Shown here: one piece after another, positions 33,194-41,186 of the stretch | How the letters are laid out: each line of letters begins with the position of its first letter | How positions within the stretch are numbered: position 1 is the stretch's first letter | Assembly (NCBI GenBank): GCA_963855995.1 | Contig: OY979727.1 | Location: 6,343,001 to 6,407,000 of the forward strand | DNA from: Muricea muricata | Lineage: Eukaryota > Cnidaria > Anthozoa > Malacalcyonacea > Plexauridae | DNA length: 64,000 bases | Direction of reading: 5' to 3' | Translations under genes and position numbers: made by a program | Notes under the pieces: model-generated | Told to the model about the DNA's origin: nothing | What the model saw: only the letters and a program-made list of their open reading frames with translations | Database searches by the model: none

Positions 33194-34202
33194 GGTACCG
33201 CTAATTACAGAACAACCATTTAAGTTACCTACATTAAATCATTTTTTCGTGGTGCTCCGGTGTGTCTCAAAGTTTCCTGTTGACTTTACGGCGTCGGTTT
33301 GCCAATTATACTGCTTTGTGGTACCGCTATTTACTGAACGACCATTCAAATGCGTGTTTCAAAGTTTCCTGTTGACTTTGCGGGACGGTTTGCCAATTTA
33401 CCTCTGTGATACCGCTAATTACATAACATTGGAAGTCCCACGCGTTTTTTTCAACATGGGAATTAATACTTTGACATTGGACTGGGCATAAAACAGTCAT
33501 GTAAAGGTTTTTTAATTTAGTTTTTAAAAAAGCTAAAAAGAAAAAGGAAAAAACATTTTACGTTGTCTCTATCAGCGAAATATACTTTCGTAAGTTAGTC
33601 CGTGCGATGCTCTAGGATTTTAATCAATTACATGACATTGGAAGTCCCACGCGTTTTTTTCAACATGGGAATTAATACTTTGACATTGGACTGGGCATAA
33701 AACAGTCATGTAGAGGTTTTTTTAATTTAGTTTTTAAAAAAGCTAAAAAGAAAAAGGAAAAAACATTTTACGTTGTCTCTATCAGCGAAATATACTTTCG
33801 TAAGTTAGTCCGTGCGATACTCTAGGATTTTAATCAATTATTCGTGCTGGCGCTAAGCACCAATACATTGTTATCGGTTGTTTCCATTGTGTATTGATCG
33901 GCTTGGGGGCTTGGCTCTATTTCATATCCACTATATTTAGATTGAATTTTTTCAATGCTCTTTGCGGTACCGCTATTTACTGAACAACCATTCAAGTTGC
34001 CTATGCCTTTTCAGTCAGTTTGTCGATTGAATCTTTGTGATAGCTTTGGTCATCATCTAGTTGTGTGAAAGTTTTGCCTGAACATTTTAAAACAGTTTTA
34101 CATCATTTTTTCGTGATACTTCTACTAAACAGCGTGTGCAAAATTTAATTAGACTTTGTAACTTGTAAGCGGTTTGTAAAGCAATTCCTGATGGTACCGC
34201 TA
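33194..34202. repeat. Spaced GGTACCGCTA repeats in the Polinton non-coding region
   Basis: The core GGTACCGCTA occurs at 33194, 33320, 33966 and 34193, and as GATACCGCTA at 33408. Several copies are followed by AATTACAGAACAACCATT or a variant. Linked CTGTTGACTTT and GGTTTGCCAATT blocks show a degenerate higher-order unit of about 90-126 bp. This is the only large region of the element without obvious genes on the plus strand, so a replication or control role is possible but unproven. Confidence 0.75.
33426..33842. repeat. 209-bp tandem duplication inside the Polinton
   Basis: The segment beginning ACATTGGAAGTCCCACGCG at 33426 repeats from 33635 with very few differences (for example GTAAAG/GTAGAG and GATGC/GATAC). 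It is a recent event and falls within the region of GGTACCGCTA repeats. Confidence 0.95.
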
Positions 34203-34434
34203 AGCCGTGTTTGTCGCTTTGTGTTGTTTGAAAGATCATGCCCGGCTTCAAGGACAATACTAGTCTACATTAAATTCTGTGCAGTATTTTTGAGTAATTA
34301 TTGAGGGCTCTTTGTGATCCTGCAAAGTAGAAAAGTACCGAAATTTGTATAGTACTGAAAAGCCGTCATTTAATTAGAGGAAGAAAGTTTACGATTATTT
34401 TCGTTTGACTGAATAACACTGAGAAGGCGGTGTG

Positions 34435-34442
34435 TATATAAA
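34435..34442 (+). promoter_or_regulatory. TATA box of the left GRF gene
   Basis: TATATAAA lies 63 bases before the chosen ATG at 34505, a normal distance for a TATA promoter with a short leader. Confidence 0.6.
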
Positions 34443-34504
34443 CTCAGGATTTGGACTTAGAGCACAGTTGGGTTGTTGCATGTAGGCAACTAGGCACAAT
34501 CAAA

Positions 34505-34966
34505 ATGGTGTCAATTGAGAACTATAAATGTTTTTGTAAGGATGGAGCTCTAGAGCGATTCGAGTCCAAAAAGGGGAGAGGCTTCGTAAAGTGTAGCAAA
34601 GAATTATGCACTCTCTTTGTTCCAGAGGAGAAATATTTGGGTTTGATGGACGCGTATGAGAGGAAGGTCCTTGGAAAATACAAGCCATTCAATTTTCCAA
34701 TGTGCGATTGTGGTGAATCAGCGAGCCTGTGGTTGTCGTACTCTTCAAAGAATCCAAATCGGCCCTATTTCAGATGTCAGGACACTGACCCTGAAGAGAA
34801 GTGCAGCTTTTTCCTGTGGGCTGATAGCGTGTCGAAAATGAAGAAGAGAAAAAGAAAAGCGTGTAGGGAGAAGGAGGGAAAGTCATCAAAAAGAAGTAAA
34901 GGAAATCGGGATCATGGTCCAAGACGTAAAATTGAGTCTTCGAGTGACGAAGATGAACAGAAATAA
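34505..34966 (+). CDS. GRF-type zinc-finger protein (two fingers)
   Basis: The 153-residue protein starts at the ATG at 34505; an upstream in-frame extension has only a TTG and the TATA box supports this start. The second finger is clear: C67-x-C69, then YFRCQ (C91) and CSFFLWAD (C100), the GRF pattern known from topoisomerase III, NEIL3 and related DNA-binding proteins. The first (C9, C11, C30, C35) is a weaker version. The tail is Lys/Arg-rich and ends in an acidic SSDEDE stretch. A nucleic-acid-binding role is inferred. A second GRF gene lies at the opposite end of the element. AATAAA signals follow near 35060. Confidence 0.85.
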   Translation: MVSIENYKCFCKDGALERFESKKGRGFVKCSKELCTLFVPEEKYLGLMDAYERKVLGKYKPFNFPMCDCGESASLWLSYSSKNPNRPYFRCQDTDPEEKCSFFLWADSVSKMKKRKRKACREKEGKSSKRSKGNRDHGPRRKIESSSDEDEQK

Positions 34967-35172
34967 TGTACAATTATATACTTCATCCTTAAAAATATGA
35001 ACAACAGAGAACAGTAAACTTTTTAATTAAGTTAATTATGTTAGTTGATTATGTTGTTTTAATAAAAATATTTGCTAATTCATTCTAATGTTTGCTTGAT
35101 TTTTTATCCAACCCGCAAAAAAAAAAAAAAAAAAACAACAAAAACCAACCTAACCCTAACTCCGTAATATTA

Positions 35173-35931
35173 TTACACTTCAGATGCGTTATAAAGTTCA
35201 ATAGAAGACTGGGATGACGATACTGTTGAATGTTGCGTATTTACAGTTGTTGTTGAAGAACCTATTTGACTCATTTCGATCACTCCTGTGTCTTGCACGT
35301 TCGTTCTTTGTTGGCATCTATGTGTACAAACCCCAAAAATTATAAAACTTAGTAGAAGTATAGGAATAATCGTTGCAATTAAGACAATTTTTGTTTGGTT
35401 ATTATCGGCGAATGACGAGCTTGAATTTGATGGTATCAATACTGTATTTGGGACAGTTTGTGCAGAATCAAAAGCGTTTTTCTTGTTACAACTCCTACAT
35501 TCTTGCTCACGAACAGTATAGCCAAGGTCCATGGCTTTGCTACAACTTGTAGTATGCAAACTGTATTCAACCGATGATGGGTGTATGTATTGTATCTCAC
35601 GGCAGTTGCTTCTGATTTGTATCCTTGACAAAACTAGTTGGCCACACTTTACCGGGTTATCACGGATGTCAACTACAACTACTCCTGGATATAGTTCAAG
35701 GACTTCTTTTTCGGAAATAAAAGGAACATTGTTTCTTCTTAAATCCAACACTGTAATCTTTAATTTTTTATATTTCGCACCAGGCACAGGTATTTGATTA
35801 AATCCTTGATCTGAACAGTCCAGAATCGATGCAAGTTTGCTATATTTGCAAACGGACGTATCCCGGCACATACAGTCGCTAGCAAAAGCGAGAATGAAAA
35901 ACAAACCAAGAAAATACACCAATGTAGTCAT
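35173..35931 (-). CDS. Secreted/membrane leucine-rich-repeat protein
   Basis: I place the start at the ATG at 35931-35929, because a classic signal peptide follows (TTLVYFLGLFFILAFAS), rather than the longer frame to 36075; a TATA box lies 54 bases upstream. The 252-residue product has a Cys-rich LRR N-cap (CMCRDTSVCKY), one or two LRR units (ILDCSDQGF, ITVLDLRRNNVPF, VVVVDIRDNP) and a C-cap-like cysteine set. An Asn/Ser stalk with N-glycosylation sites follows, then one transmembrane helix (residues 181-202) and a Ser/Thr-rich cytosolic tail. It is an apparent type I membrane glycoprotein. LRR membrane proteins are not part of the Polinton core, so it looks like a captured host-type gene; a role at the cell surface or in entry is conjecture. 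Confidence 0.8.
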   Translation of the reverse strand: MTTLVYFLGLFFILAFASDCMCRDTSVCKYSKLASILDCSDQGFNQIPVPGAKYKKLKITVLDLRRNNVPFISEKEVLELYPGVVVVDIRDNPVKCGQLVLSRIQIRSNCREIQYIHPSSVEYSLHTTSCSKAMDLGYTVREQECRSCNKKNAFDSAQTVPNTVLIPSNSSSSFADNNQTKIVLIATIIPILLLSFIIFGVCTHRCQQRTNVQDTGVIEMSQIGSSTTTVNTQHSTVSSSQSSIELYNASEV

Positions 35932-35984
35932 TTTAAGAATAGGACGAAAGGAGCCTGCAACTCTATGACAAGGTGAAATTTCAG

Positions 35985-35991
35985 TTATATA
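35985..35991 (-). promoter_or_regulatory. TATA box of the LRR protein gene
   Basis: On the minus strand TATATAA lies 54 bases before the ATG that begins the signal peptide. It supports that ATG over the upstream in-frame one, because the longer reading would start before the TATA box. Confidence 0.55.
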
Positions 35992-36189
35992 CGGAAATAG
36001 CTGTAGATAAAAATTATATGACATTTTACACTTCAACATGATTGTGTCATTGATGCATGCGATAAAAGACCACACATGTTCAGATAATGGTTTTGATGAC
36101 AGCCATTTTATTGGTCATTTTAAAAGATGTATATATCATTGCACACATATATACGGTTTTTTTCATTTGAGACTGTGGTGGACTTAAGT

Positions 36190-36831
36190 ATGGACGTCCG
36201 ATTTAAAACACCAGCAAATTTTTACATTAGCGGGCAAAGTCAATGTGGCAAATCATACTTAGTGCGGTGTATGCTTCGCAATCTTAATGAATTGTTTGAT
36301 CCTGTCCCGTCAAGGATAATTTATTGTTATGGTGAATATCAACATGCATTTGATGATATGGTTCAAACAATACCTAATATCTATTTTACTGAAGGATTTC
36401 CGGATAATTTGTATGGCATTTTGGAAGGTTACCAAAATTCGTTAGTTATAATCGACGATCTCATGTCAGAGTGTTCAAAAGACCAACGTATTTCAGATTT
36501 GTTTACTCGCGGTTCACATCATCAGGGAATATCTGTCATGTATCTCACTCAAAACTTATTCCCTCCTGGTAAACAATCGAGGACTATAAGCTTAAACTCA
36601 CACTATATGATTGTTTTTAAAAATCCTAGGGACTCCCTAGGCGTTTCGACCTTGGCGCGTCAAATGTATCCACACAATTGCAACTTCCTGCTAGAATCGT
36701 ATCAAGATGCCACCAAAAAGCCTCACGGCTACTTATTAATGGACTTGCACCAATGCACGCCCGAAAATATGAGATTGCGAACAAATATCTTACCGCACGA
36801 GCAACAGATCGTGTATGTCAAGCGTACATAA
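36190..36831 (+). CDS. A32-like genome-packaging ATPase (FtsK/HerA superfamily)
   Basis: Taking the ATG at 36190, the protein is 213 residues. Walker A is GQSQCGKS (15-22) and Walker B is LVIIDDLM (85-92); a later GISVMYLTQNLF resembles the conserved polar Gln motif of this superfamily. The length and arrangement match the packaging ATPases of Polintons, which pump genomes into capsids. It is transcribed divergently from the LRR gene and followed after 39 bp by the next gene in the same direction. The frame is intact with all motifs present. Confidence 0.93.
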   Translation: MDVRFKTPANFYISGQSQCGKSYLVRCMLRNLNELFDPVPSRIIYCYGEYQHAFDDMVQTIPNIYFTEGFPDNLYGILEGYQNSLVIIDDLMSECSKDQRISDLFTRGSHHQGISVMYLTQNLFPPGKQSRTISLNSHYMIVFKNPRDSLGVSTLARQMYPHNCNFLLESYQDATKKPHGYLLMDLHQCTPENMRLRTNILPHEQQIVYVKRT

Positions 36832-36870
36832 ATCAACATCTAGGCTAGGTTAAATCATTTAGGGTCAAAC

Positions 36871-37200
36871 ATGTCTAAGCGAATGAAGGACAATTTGGCT
36901 TACCTACAAATACTCGCTAAATGTAAACCTAAAATTAGGAAAGTCATTATAGATCATGGCCCTGCAGACGTTTTAATGTGCGTTTGCGAATGTTGTTATA
37001 ACTTGTTAAAAGGTACAGTTCCACTAACCCCAACTCAAAAGCGACGTTTGTCACGATACAAGGAACATCTCCGAGCGTTGGCAGACAAGAAAGTTTCGCG
37101 CGTAAAAAAACGACGAATCTTAAATCAGAAAGGCGGAAACCTGTTGGCTGCGTTATTACCACCAGTACTGTCAGTATTAGGAAGTTTATTCATAAAATGA
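36871..37200 (+). CDS. Small basic Polinton protein with hydrophobic C-terminus
   Basis: This 109-residue protein has a helical N-terminal part (SKRMKDNLAYLQILAKCKPK), a Cys cluster (CVCECCYNLL), a basic linker (VKKRRILNQ), then KGGNLLAALLPPVLSVLGSL as a hydrophobic end. The hydrophobic tail after a Gly-Gly suggests a membrane-active or virion-processed peptide such as adenoviral pVI/pX; that is a guess by analogy. Its stop overlaps the next start by four bases (ATGA), which argues for linked expression. Confidence 0.65.
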   Translation: MSKRMKDNLAYLQILAKCKPKIRKVIIDHGPADVLMCVCECCYNLLKGTVPLTPTQKRRLSRYKEHLRALADKKVSRVKKRRILNQKGGNLLAALLPPVLSVLGSLFIK

Positions 37201-37922
37201 AGCATGCCAAAAGAATGATTTTGGTTCCAGAAGACGTGTATGCTAGATTTGAACAAAAACAAAAAATTGAAAGCTCGCCCCTGGTTAAGAATATGATGAA
37301 TTCTGATCGAGAGATGTCAGATGTTCTTCAACGGACGGATATACCAGACAGTGAAAAACAAAAACTATATAACGCTAATTTGGAACGTTACATGAGTCTT
37401 CAACAACAAAAGGACAGTCAGATCCCAAAAGTTCGCTTGGCAACGAGTGAAAAAAGCGAGGACGAGAACAATTCCACTCAAGAAACGATACCTTTACCAG
37501 ACTTTGCTATCGTGGACAGTATGCCAAAAACAAAGCGACAAAAAGCTACGTCAATTTTAAATCGGTTGAAGACACGACCTGACATTATTTCCTGGGACGA
37601 ATCTGGACGCGTCACTCTCGAAGGTGTAAAAGTCCCAGGTTCTAATATATCTGACCTGTTGAGTGACGCCGTGAAAGGACGTAAAAACTTTAATCCTGCT
37701 GGCTCGAAAAGGTTTTTTAATGTCTTATCAAAAATTAATATGCCCAAAGATCTTGTCCGAAATGAAGAGAGATGGAAACAATCCGAAATAGACAATTCTC
37801 ATGGTGAAGAAGTAGAAGACGAAAGCTCTCAATCCGCTACCCCGTCGAAATATTTCCGTAGTCTTGTACAAAGACACGAAGCAAAAAAAAAACCAACACA
37901 AACTTCCTGGCTAAAATATTAA
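37197..37922 (+). CDS. Conserved Polinton protein of unknown function
   Basis: The 241-residue protein starts in the ATGA overlap. It has VPEDVYARFEQKQKIESSPL near the N-terminus, followed by a Glu/Gln-rich helical stretch to about residue 70 (DSEKQKLYNANLERYMSLQQ). A central region follows with LNRLKTRPDIISWDESGRVT and LEGVKVPGSNISDLLSDAVK, and a basic C-terminus (LVQRHEAKKKPTQ). The central part recalls short segments often seen in Polinton-derived proteins of marine invertebrates, but I cannot name a function. Coiled-coil and disordered character would fit a scaffold or structural role. Confidence 0.65.
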   Translation: MKHAKRMILVPEDVYARFEQKQKIESSPLVKNMMNSDREMSDVLQRTDIPDSEKQKLYNANLERYMSLQQQKDSQIPKVRLATSEKSEDENNSTQETIPLPDFAIVDSMPKTKRQKATSILNRLKTRPDIISWDESGRVTLEGVKVPGSNISDLLSDAVKGRKNFNPAGSKRFFNVLSKINMPKDLVRNEERWKQSEIDNSHGEEVEDESSQSATPSKYFRSLVQRHEAKKKPTQTSWLKY

Positions 37923-37939
37923 TCTTAATGTTTCATGTT

Positions 37940-37949
37940 AATAAATAAA
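37940..37949 (+). terminator. Polyadenylation signals of the rightward genes
   Basis: Two overlapping AATAAA hexamers lie 18 bases after the stop of the 37197-37922 gene, facing the leftward unit. The convergent spacing is only 120 bp. Confidence 0.7.
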
Positions 37950-38020
37950 CATTTTAAAAAATCTTTTTCTTGTGATTTTATTTATGTGTTAATGCAAGAC
38001 AAGACATTGGTTTAAAAACA

Positions 38021-38026
38021 TTTATT
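38021..38026 (-). terminator. Polyadenylation signal of the leftward capsid unit
   Basis: TTTATT on the plus strand is AATAAA for the leftward transcript and lies 16 bases beyond the protease stop codon. Confidence 0.7.
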
Positions 38027-38041
38027 GATTAAAGTACTACA

Positions 38042-38581
38042 TTATTTCCAAAACATCTTTTTACTAGACTGATTAAAATTATCGTTTGCCTGCTTTGGCA
38101 CTACTTTGAAATGATTCTTAACGAACTGAGATACTTTTACATCATTTGACATTGTATCCTTACTAAAAAACTGTACGATTTTATTCATGCTATGTCCCCT
38201 TGCTCTATGGCTAAGATAAAATATACAGTACTGCCCACACACATCGGACCAAGAACTTTGCAGTTTACGTTTATTAAAGTCCCACTCGCTCGAATGTTTA
38301 TCTAGAAAGTGTTCAAATGAACTACTATAGTAAGATGGTGGCTGTCCAAAGCTGTCAAAAAACTGTCCGCTAACTGCGTTTTGTTGACCGTTCTGTTCTT
38401 CTGTAAAAAAAAACGCTAACCAGTGACTACCTATCTCACTGCTAGGATCTGTGTTTGCAATCAATCCACACGGAAACTTGTCAATTCTTTCAGGTAACTT
38501 ATCACGGGGAAACACACCACAAAACCTCTTTCTTGTTACAGAGTCTTGTTCCAAAGCATGGACTATCTGAATAGTGTTCAT
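38042..38581 (-). CDS. Adenain-like cysteine protease (Polinton PRO)
   Basis: The 179-residue protein shows the adenovirus-type/Ulp1 catalytic set in order: His53 in SHWLAFFF, Asp76 in GQFFDSFGQPP, a Gln at 107 (KLQSSW) as oxyanion residue, and the nucleophile Cys114 in SDVCGQYCIFYL. These enzymes process virion precursor proteins. Its ATG is directly adjacent to the stop of the major capsid gene, with no gap. All catalytic residues are present and the length is normal for the family. Confidence 0.93.
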   Translation of the reverse strand: MNTIQIVHALEQDSVTRKRFCGVFPRDKLPERIDKFPCGLIANTDPSSEIGSHWLAFFFTEEQNGQQNAVSGQFFDSFGQPPSYYSSSFEHFLDKHSSEWDFNKRKLQSSWSDVCGQYCIFYLSHRARGHSMNKIVQFFSKDTMSNDVKVSQFVKNHFKVVPKQANDNFNQSSKKMFWK

Positions 38582-39904
38582 TTAGCCAGAGTAGTCATAA
38601 ATGACGTTCCTTTCTGCATCAATTTGAATCAGATTTTCAAATTCTCCATAACACACGATACTCACGGCTGCTGCCGGTGCAGTTGAGAACTTGATGTCAA
38701 CTGTCAAATTTCCTCTTTGAACTGTACTGAAATGGGGTGACGACCCACACATATCGGCGGTCAGGTCAAAGGCAAAAATTGCATTTCCATTTGAAAACTC
38801 ATCTCGCGATATATCGTTTCCCATGTTGTAATACATCTTCCCCGTGCCGGAAAAAAGCGTAGAAAACGCCTCAATAAACCTTTTGTTTGCACCAAAGGAG
38901 AGTTGAATCGGTTTAAACGGTACTGCTTCTCCATTCACGGATAATGCAACAGATGACATGTTAAAGTGTTGAAAATTGTACGGATTTTTCTTGTACGCCC
39001 CGTTAAACGCCTCGCTCTCGACTAATCCGAAGACGAATGTTTTCGGTACAAGTCCACTAAAGACGTTATCTTTCACCAAGGATGGATTCCCGGCTGGAAT
39101 AATGAAACTCTTGCACTCGACGCGACGTATGGGGTAGATTGCTGGTCCTTTTTTCAATGCAATTTCGTGAGCCATGGTGATGCTAGGGTTTACTTTAACT
39201 TTACGTATTTTAAGATAGGCCTCGGTTAGTTTGACTCTGTGATCAGCGTCATCCACAGATGACATCAAACAAAACTCATGTCCATTTCGATTCAACACAA
39301 CTTTTAGATCGACAAAGCTGAGTAGCAGTCGTTCAGTAAAAAATACGTCGCAAAATATCGGACCAGCCAGCTCTATCACTCCACTTGTTTTGCTAAACTG
39401 GTATCTCGCTTTAAGACCTTTGTTGCCGTCTACAGCAGTAGGATCTGCCACTTCCATTTTCCCTGCAGTATCTTTGTAAAACAAGGCTGCAGTGAGCTGA
39501 GACTTTTTAGCGGAAGGACCATAATTGAGGAGGGTTTCGAGATACGATCGGTAGCTATAGGTGCCCATAGCCTGTGTTACTTGCTTCTCTTTCAAATAGA
39601 CATCGACTTGTTTAAACAGACTATGAAGGAAATTGTTCACGACCCCAACCTTCTCACCCGCGTCGAGGTCTGCGCCATCAGCTTTCGTCACTTTTGCTCT
39701 CACCACGAGAATTGTTTTTGATAAGTCAATATAATCTTCCGTTCCTGGCGACAAAAAAGTAATGGGGCCACTTTCTGTTACACTGGAAACAGGTTGGTGG
39801 TCTATCCAATGTCCCTTTTCCAAACTTACTTGTGTTGGAGGCATGGAAAATAAATCAAGCTCACTTTTTGTGCACTCTTGCGACTTTGAATGTACGAAAT
39901 TCAT
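38582..39904 (-). CDS. Major capsid protein, double jelly-roll (Polinton PY)
   Basis: The 440-residue frame is intact. Typical Polinton/adintovirus hexon landmarks are seen: ESGPITFLSPGTEDYIDLSK near residue 45, a VNNFLHSLFKQVDVYLKEKQ segment near residue 89, YRSYLETLLNYGPSAKKSQL, and a C-terminal half with FVFGLVESEAFNGAYKKNPY. The order fits two jelly-roll domains that build pseudo-hexameric capsomers. It sits between the pX-like gene (2-bp gap) and the protease (0-bp gap). The N-terminal and C-terminal ends are those expected, so there is no truncation. The assignment rests on these motifs and on the flanking virion genes. Confidence 0.9.
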   Translation of the reverse strand: MNFVHSKSQECTKSELDLFSMPPTQVSLEKGHWIDHQPVSSVTESGPITFLSPGTEDYIDLSKTILVVRAKVTKADGADLDAGEKVGVVNNFLHSLFKQVDVYLKEKQVTQAMGTYSYRSYLETLLNYGPSAKKSQLTAALFYKDTAGKMEVADPTAVDGNKGLKARYQFSKTSGVIELAGPIFCDVFFTERLLLSFVDLKVVLNRNGHEFCLMSSVDDADHRVKLTEAYLKIRKVKVNPSITMAHEIALKKGPAIYPIRRVECKSFIIPAGNPSLVKDNVFSGLVPKTFVFGLVESEAFNGAYKKNPYNFQHFNMSSVALSVNGEAVPFKPIQLSFGANKRFIEAFSTLFSGTGKMYYNMGNDISRDEFSNGNAIFAFDLTADMCGSSPHFSTVQRGNLTVDIKFSTAPAAAVSIVCYGEFENLIQIDAERNVIYDYSG

Positions 39905-39906
39905 AT

Positions 39907-40389
39907 TTAACCAAATATATCTTCGGCACGAGTTGTTCTCCGCTTCTTGGACTGACTGCTTCTGGCAGTAGACGTTGATGCCTTTCTCTTTTTAGCAGTT
40001 GTTCTCCGTTTCGTTGTCCGACTGGTAGATCTTTTTTTAGTCCGTTTTCCACTTCCTGTTTGAGCAAAAGTCTTAAGACGATTAATGGCTTTATCTCTTG
40101 CATCGCTTACGGCCTCTTTTCCACGAGTTTTTATTGCCTGTTTCAAATCTTTACCGGAAGAAACATCCATAAGCACATTTGCCCCAGCGTTCAGTGCACT
40201 TTTACCAAGGGCTTTCGCACCACTTTTAACCATTGGCATAACAGCTCTTGCAAGGCTCCTAAAAAGTCCTCCTAAACCGAATCCAACTTGACCATAACCA
40301 CGCATCCAGGGAGTTCCCGTAAAGACGGGCATTCCGTGTCCTTGTTGCTGGCCCATGTAGTAACGTACGTACTGATCTGTTTTAGTCAT
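39907..40389 (-). CDS. pX/pVI-like basic minor virion protein
   Basis: The 160-residue protein has a Tyr/Gly-rich start (RYYMGQQQGHGM), a GFGLGGLFRSLARAVMPMVK amphipathic stretch near residues 36-55, an Ala-rich helix and a strongly basic Lys/Arg/Ser/Thr tail. A Gly-Gly followed by an amphipathic helix and a basic tail is the layout of adenovirus pVI/pX-type core and lytic proteins and of their adintovirus counterparts. The GLGG could be a processing site for the neighbouring protease (inference). It is packed with 2-3 bp gaps between the two capsid genes. Confidence 0.75.
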   Translation of the reverse strand: MTKTDQYVRYYMGQQQGHGMPVFTGTPWMRGYGQVGFGLGGLFRSLARAVMPMVKSGAKALGKSALNAGANVLMDVSSGKDLKQAIKTRGKEAVSDARDKAINRLKTFAQTGSGKRTKKRSTSRTTKRRTTAKKRKASTSTARSSQSKKRRTTRAEDIFG

Positions 40390-40392
40390 TGT

Positions 40393-41148
40393 TTATGCAA
40401 AATACGATGAACTCTGCTGCTTAAAATGTAGTGTCACTAACACCTTCCCACGTTCAAATGGTACAGGTTTACCTGTATCATCTCTTAATATAATCTCAAT
40501 GTCCTCAAAAGATTTCGTTTGAACGGTCACATACTGTATGTTGGTAAACGTTTTCGCGACAACTTCGCCCATTTTTCCTTGCACGGGAACGCTTTTAATC
40601 AGTTTGGCATTTGTATCCCCAACAACCTGAGGCTGTACAATATCACAATAAAAATATATCATCGCTGTGCCGTTCAAGTCAGCGACATATGGACTCGTAG
40701 TTGTTTTTGTAATTTTTATTTCCTCTCCACCAAATCCCAAAATAATAGACAATCGCCCCATTAAAACCAATTGGTGACTATTCTTTACATGAACAGTTAC
40801 TTTTTCAGTTCGAGCATTATACGTTAGTCTAATGTTGTCATTTCCTGTGTTTCTTTTTAATGCCGCATTGACCGATTTCACAAGATCAGCCATCGTGCCA
40901 AAATAGCCATAGTCAACTATTGCCGTTTGAAAAATCAAACCGTCTTCACTGTAGTAAATGTGATTCTCATGGTTTTGTAAAGTATACCACGTAATTGGAT
41001 AAGAGATAGAGTATAAACCCACTTCCCAATCACCATTCAAATCAATGGCTTGTGGCAACTTTACACGATAACTAGTCGTCTTGTTATCGGGAAAGATATT
41101 TAAGGACGAGTTGCTTGGAAGCGTAAGATAAAAATGTGACCCACTCAT
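40393..41148 (-). CDS. Minor capsid (penton-like) protein (Polinton PX)
   Basis: The 251-residue protein begins SGSHFYLTLPSNSSLNIFPD and continues TTSYRVKLPQAIDLNGDWEV with GLYSISYPITW. This beta-rich N-terminal pattern (LPSNSS...N..Y...LP..I.L.G.WEVGL) is typical of Polinton minor capsid proteins that occupy the vertices. The rest is predicted beta-strand rich (YFYCDIVQPQVVGD) without helices. It is first in the tightly packed virion cluster, 38 bp after the integrase gene stop. Confidence 0.85.
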   Translation of the reverse strand: MSGSHFYLTLPSNSSLNIFPDNKTTSYRVKLPQAIDLNGDWEVGLYSISYPITWYTLQNHENHIYYSEDGLIFQTAIVDYGYFGTMADLVKSVNAALKRNTGNDNIRLTYNARTEKVTVHVKNSHQLVLMGRLSIILGFGGEEIKITKTTTSPYVADLNGTAMIYFYCDIVQPQVVGDTNAKLIKSVPVQGKMGEVVAKTFTNIQYVTVQTKSFEDIEIILRDDTGKPVPFERGKVLVTLHFKQQSSSYFA

Positions 41149-41186
41149 TGTGAATTACAGACAAGAATAACATGACAACTACACAC

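Noticed and set aside
32227..34430. Search by eye for PolB motifs in the gene-poor part of the Polinton
   Set aside because: No frame with polymerase motifs or even long open stretches was seen; only the spliced small gene and repeats. A profile search would be decisive.
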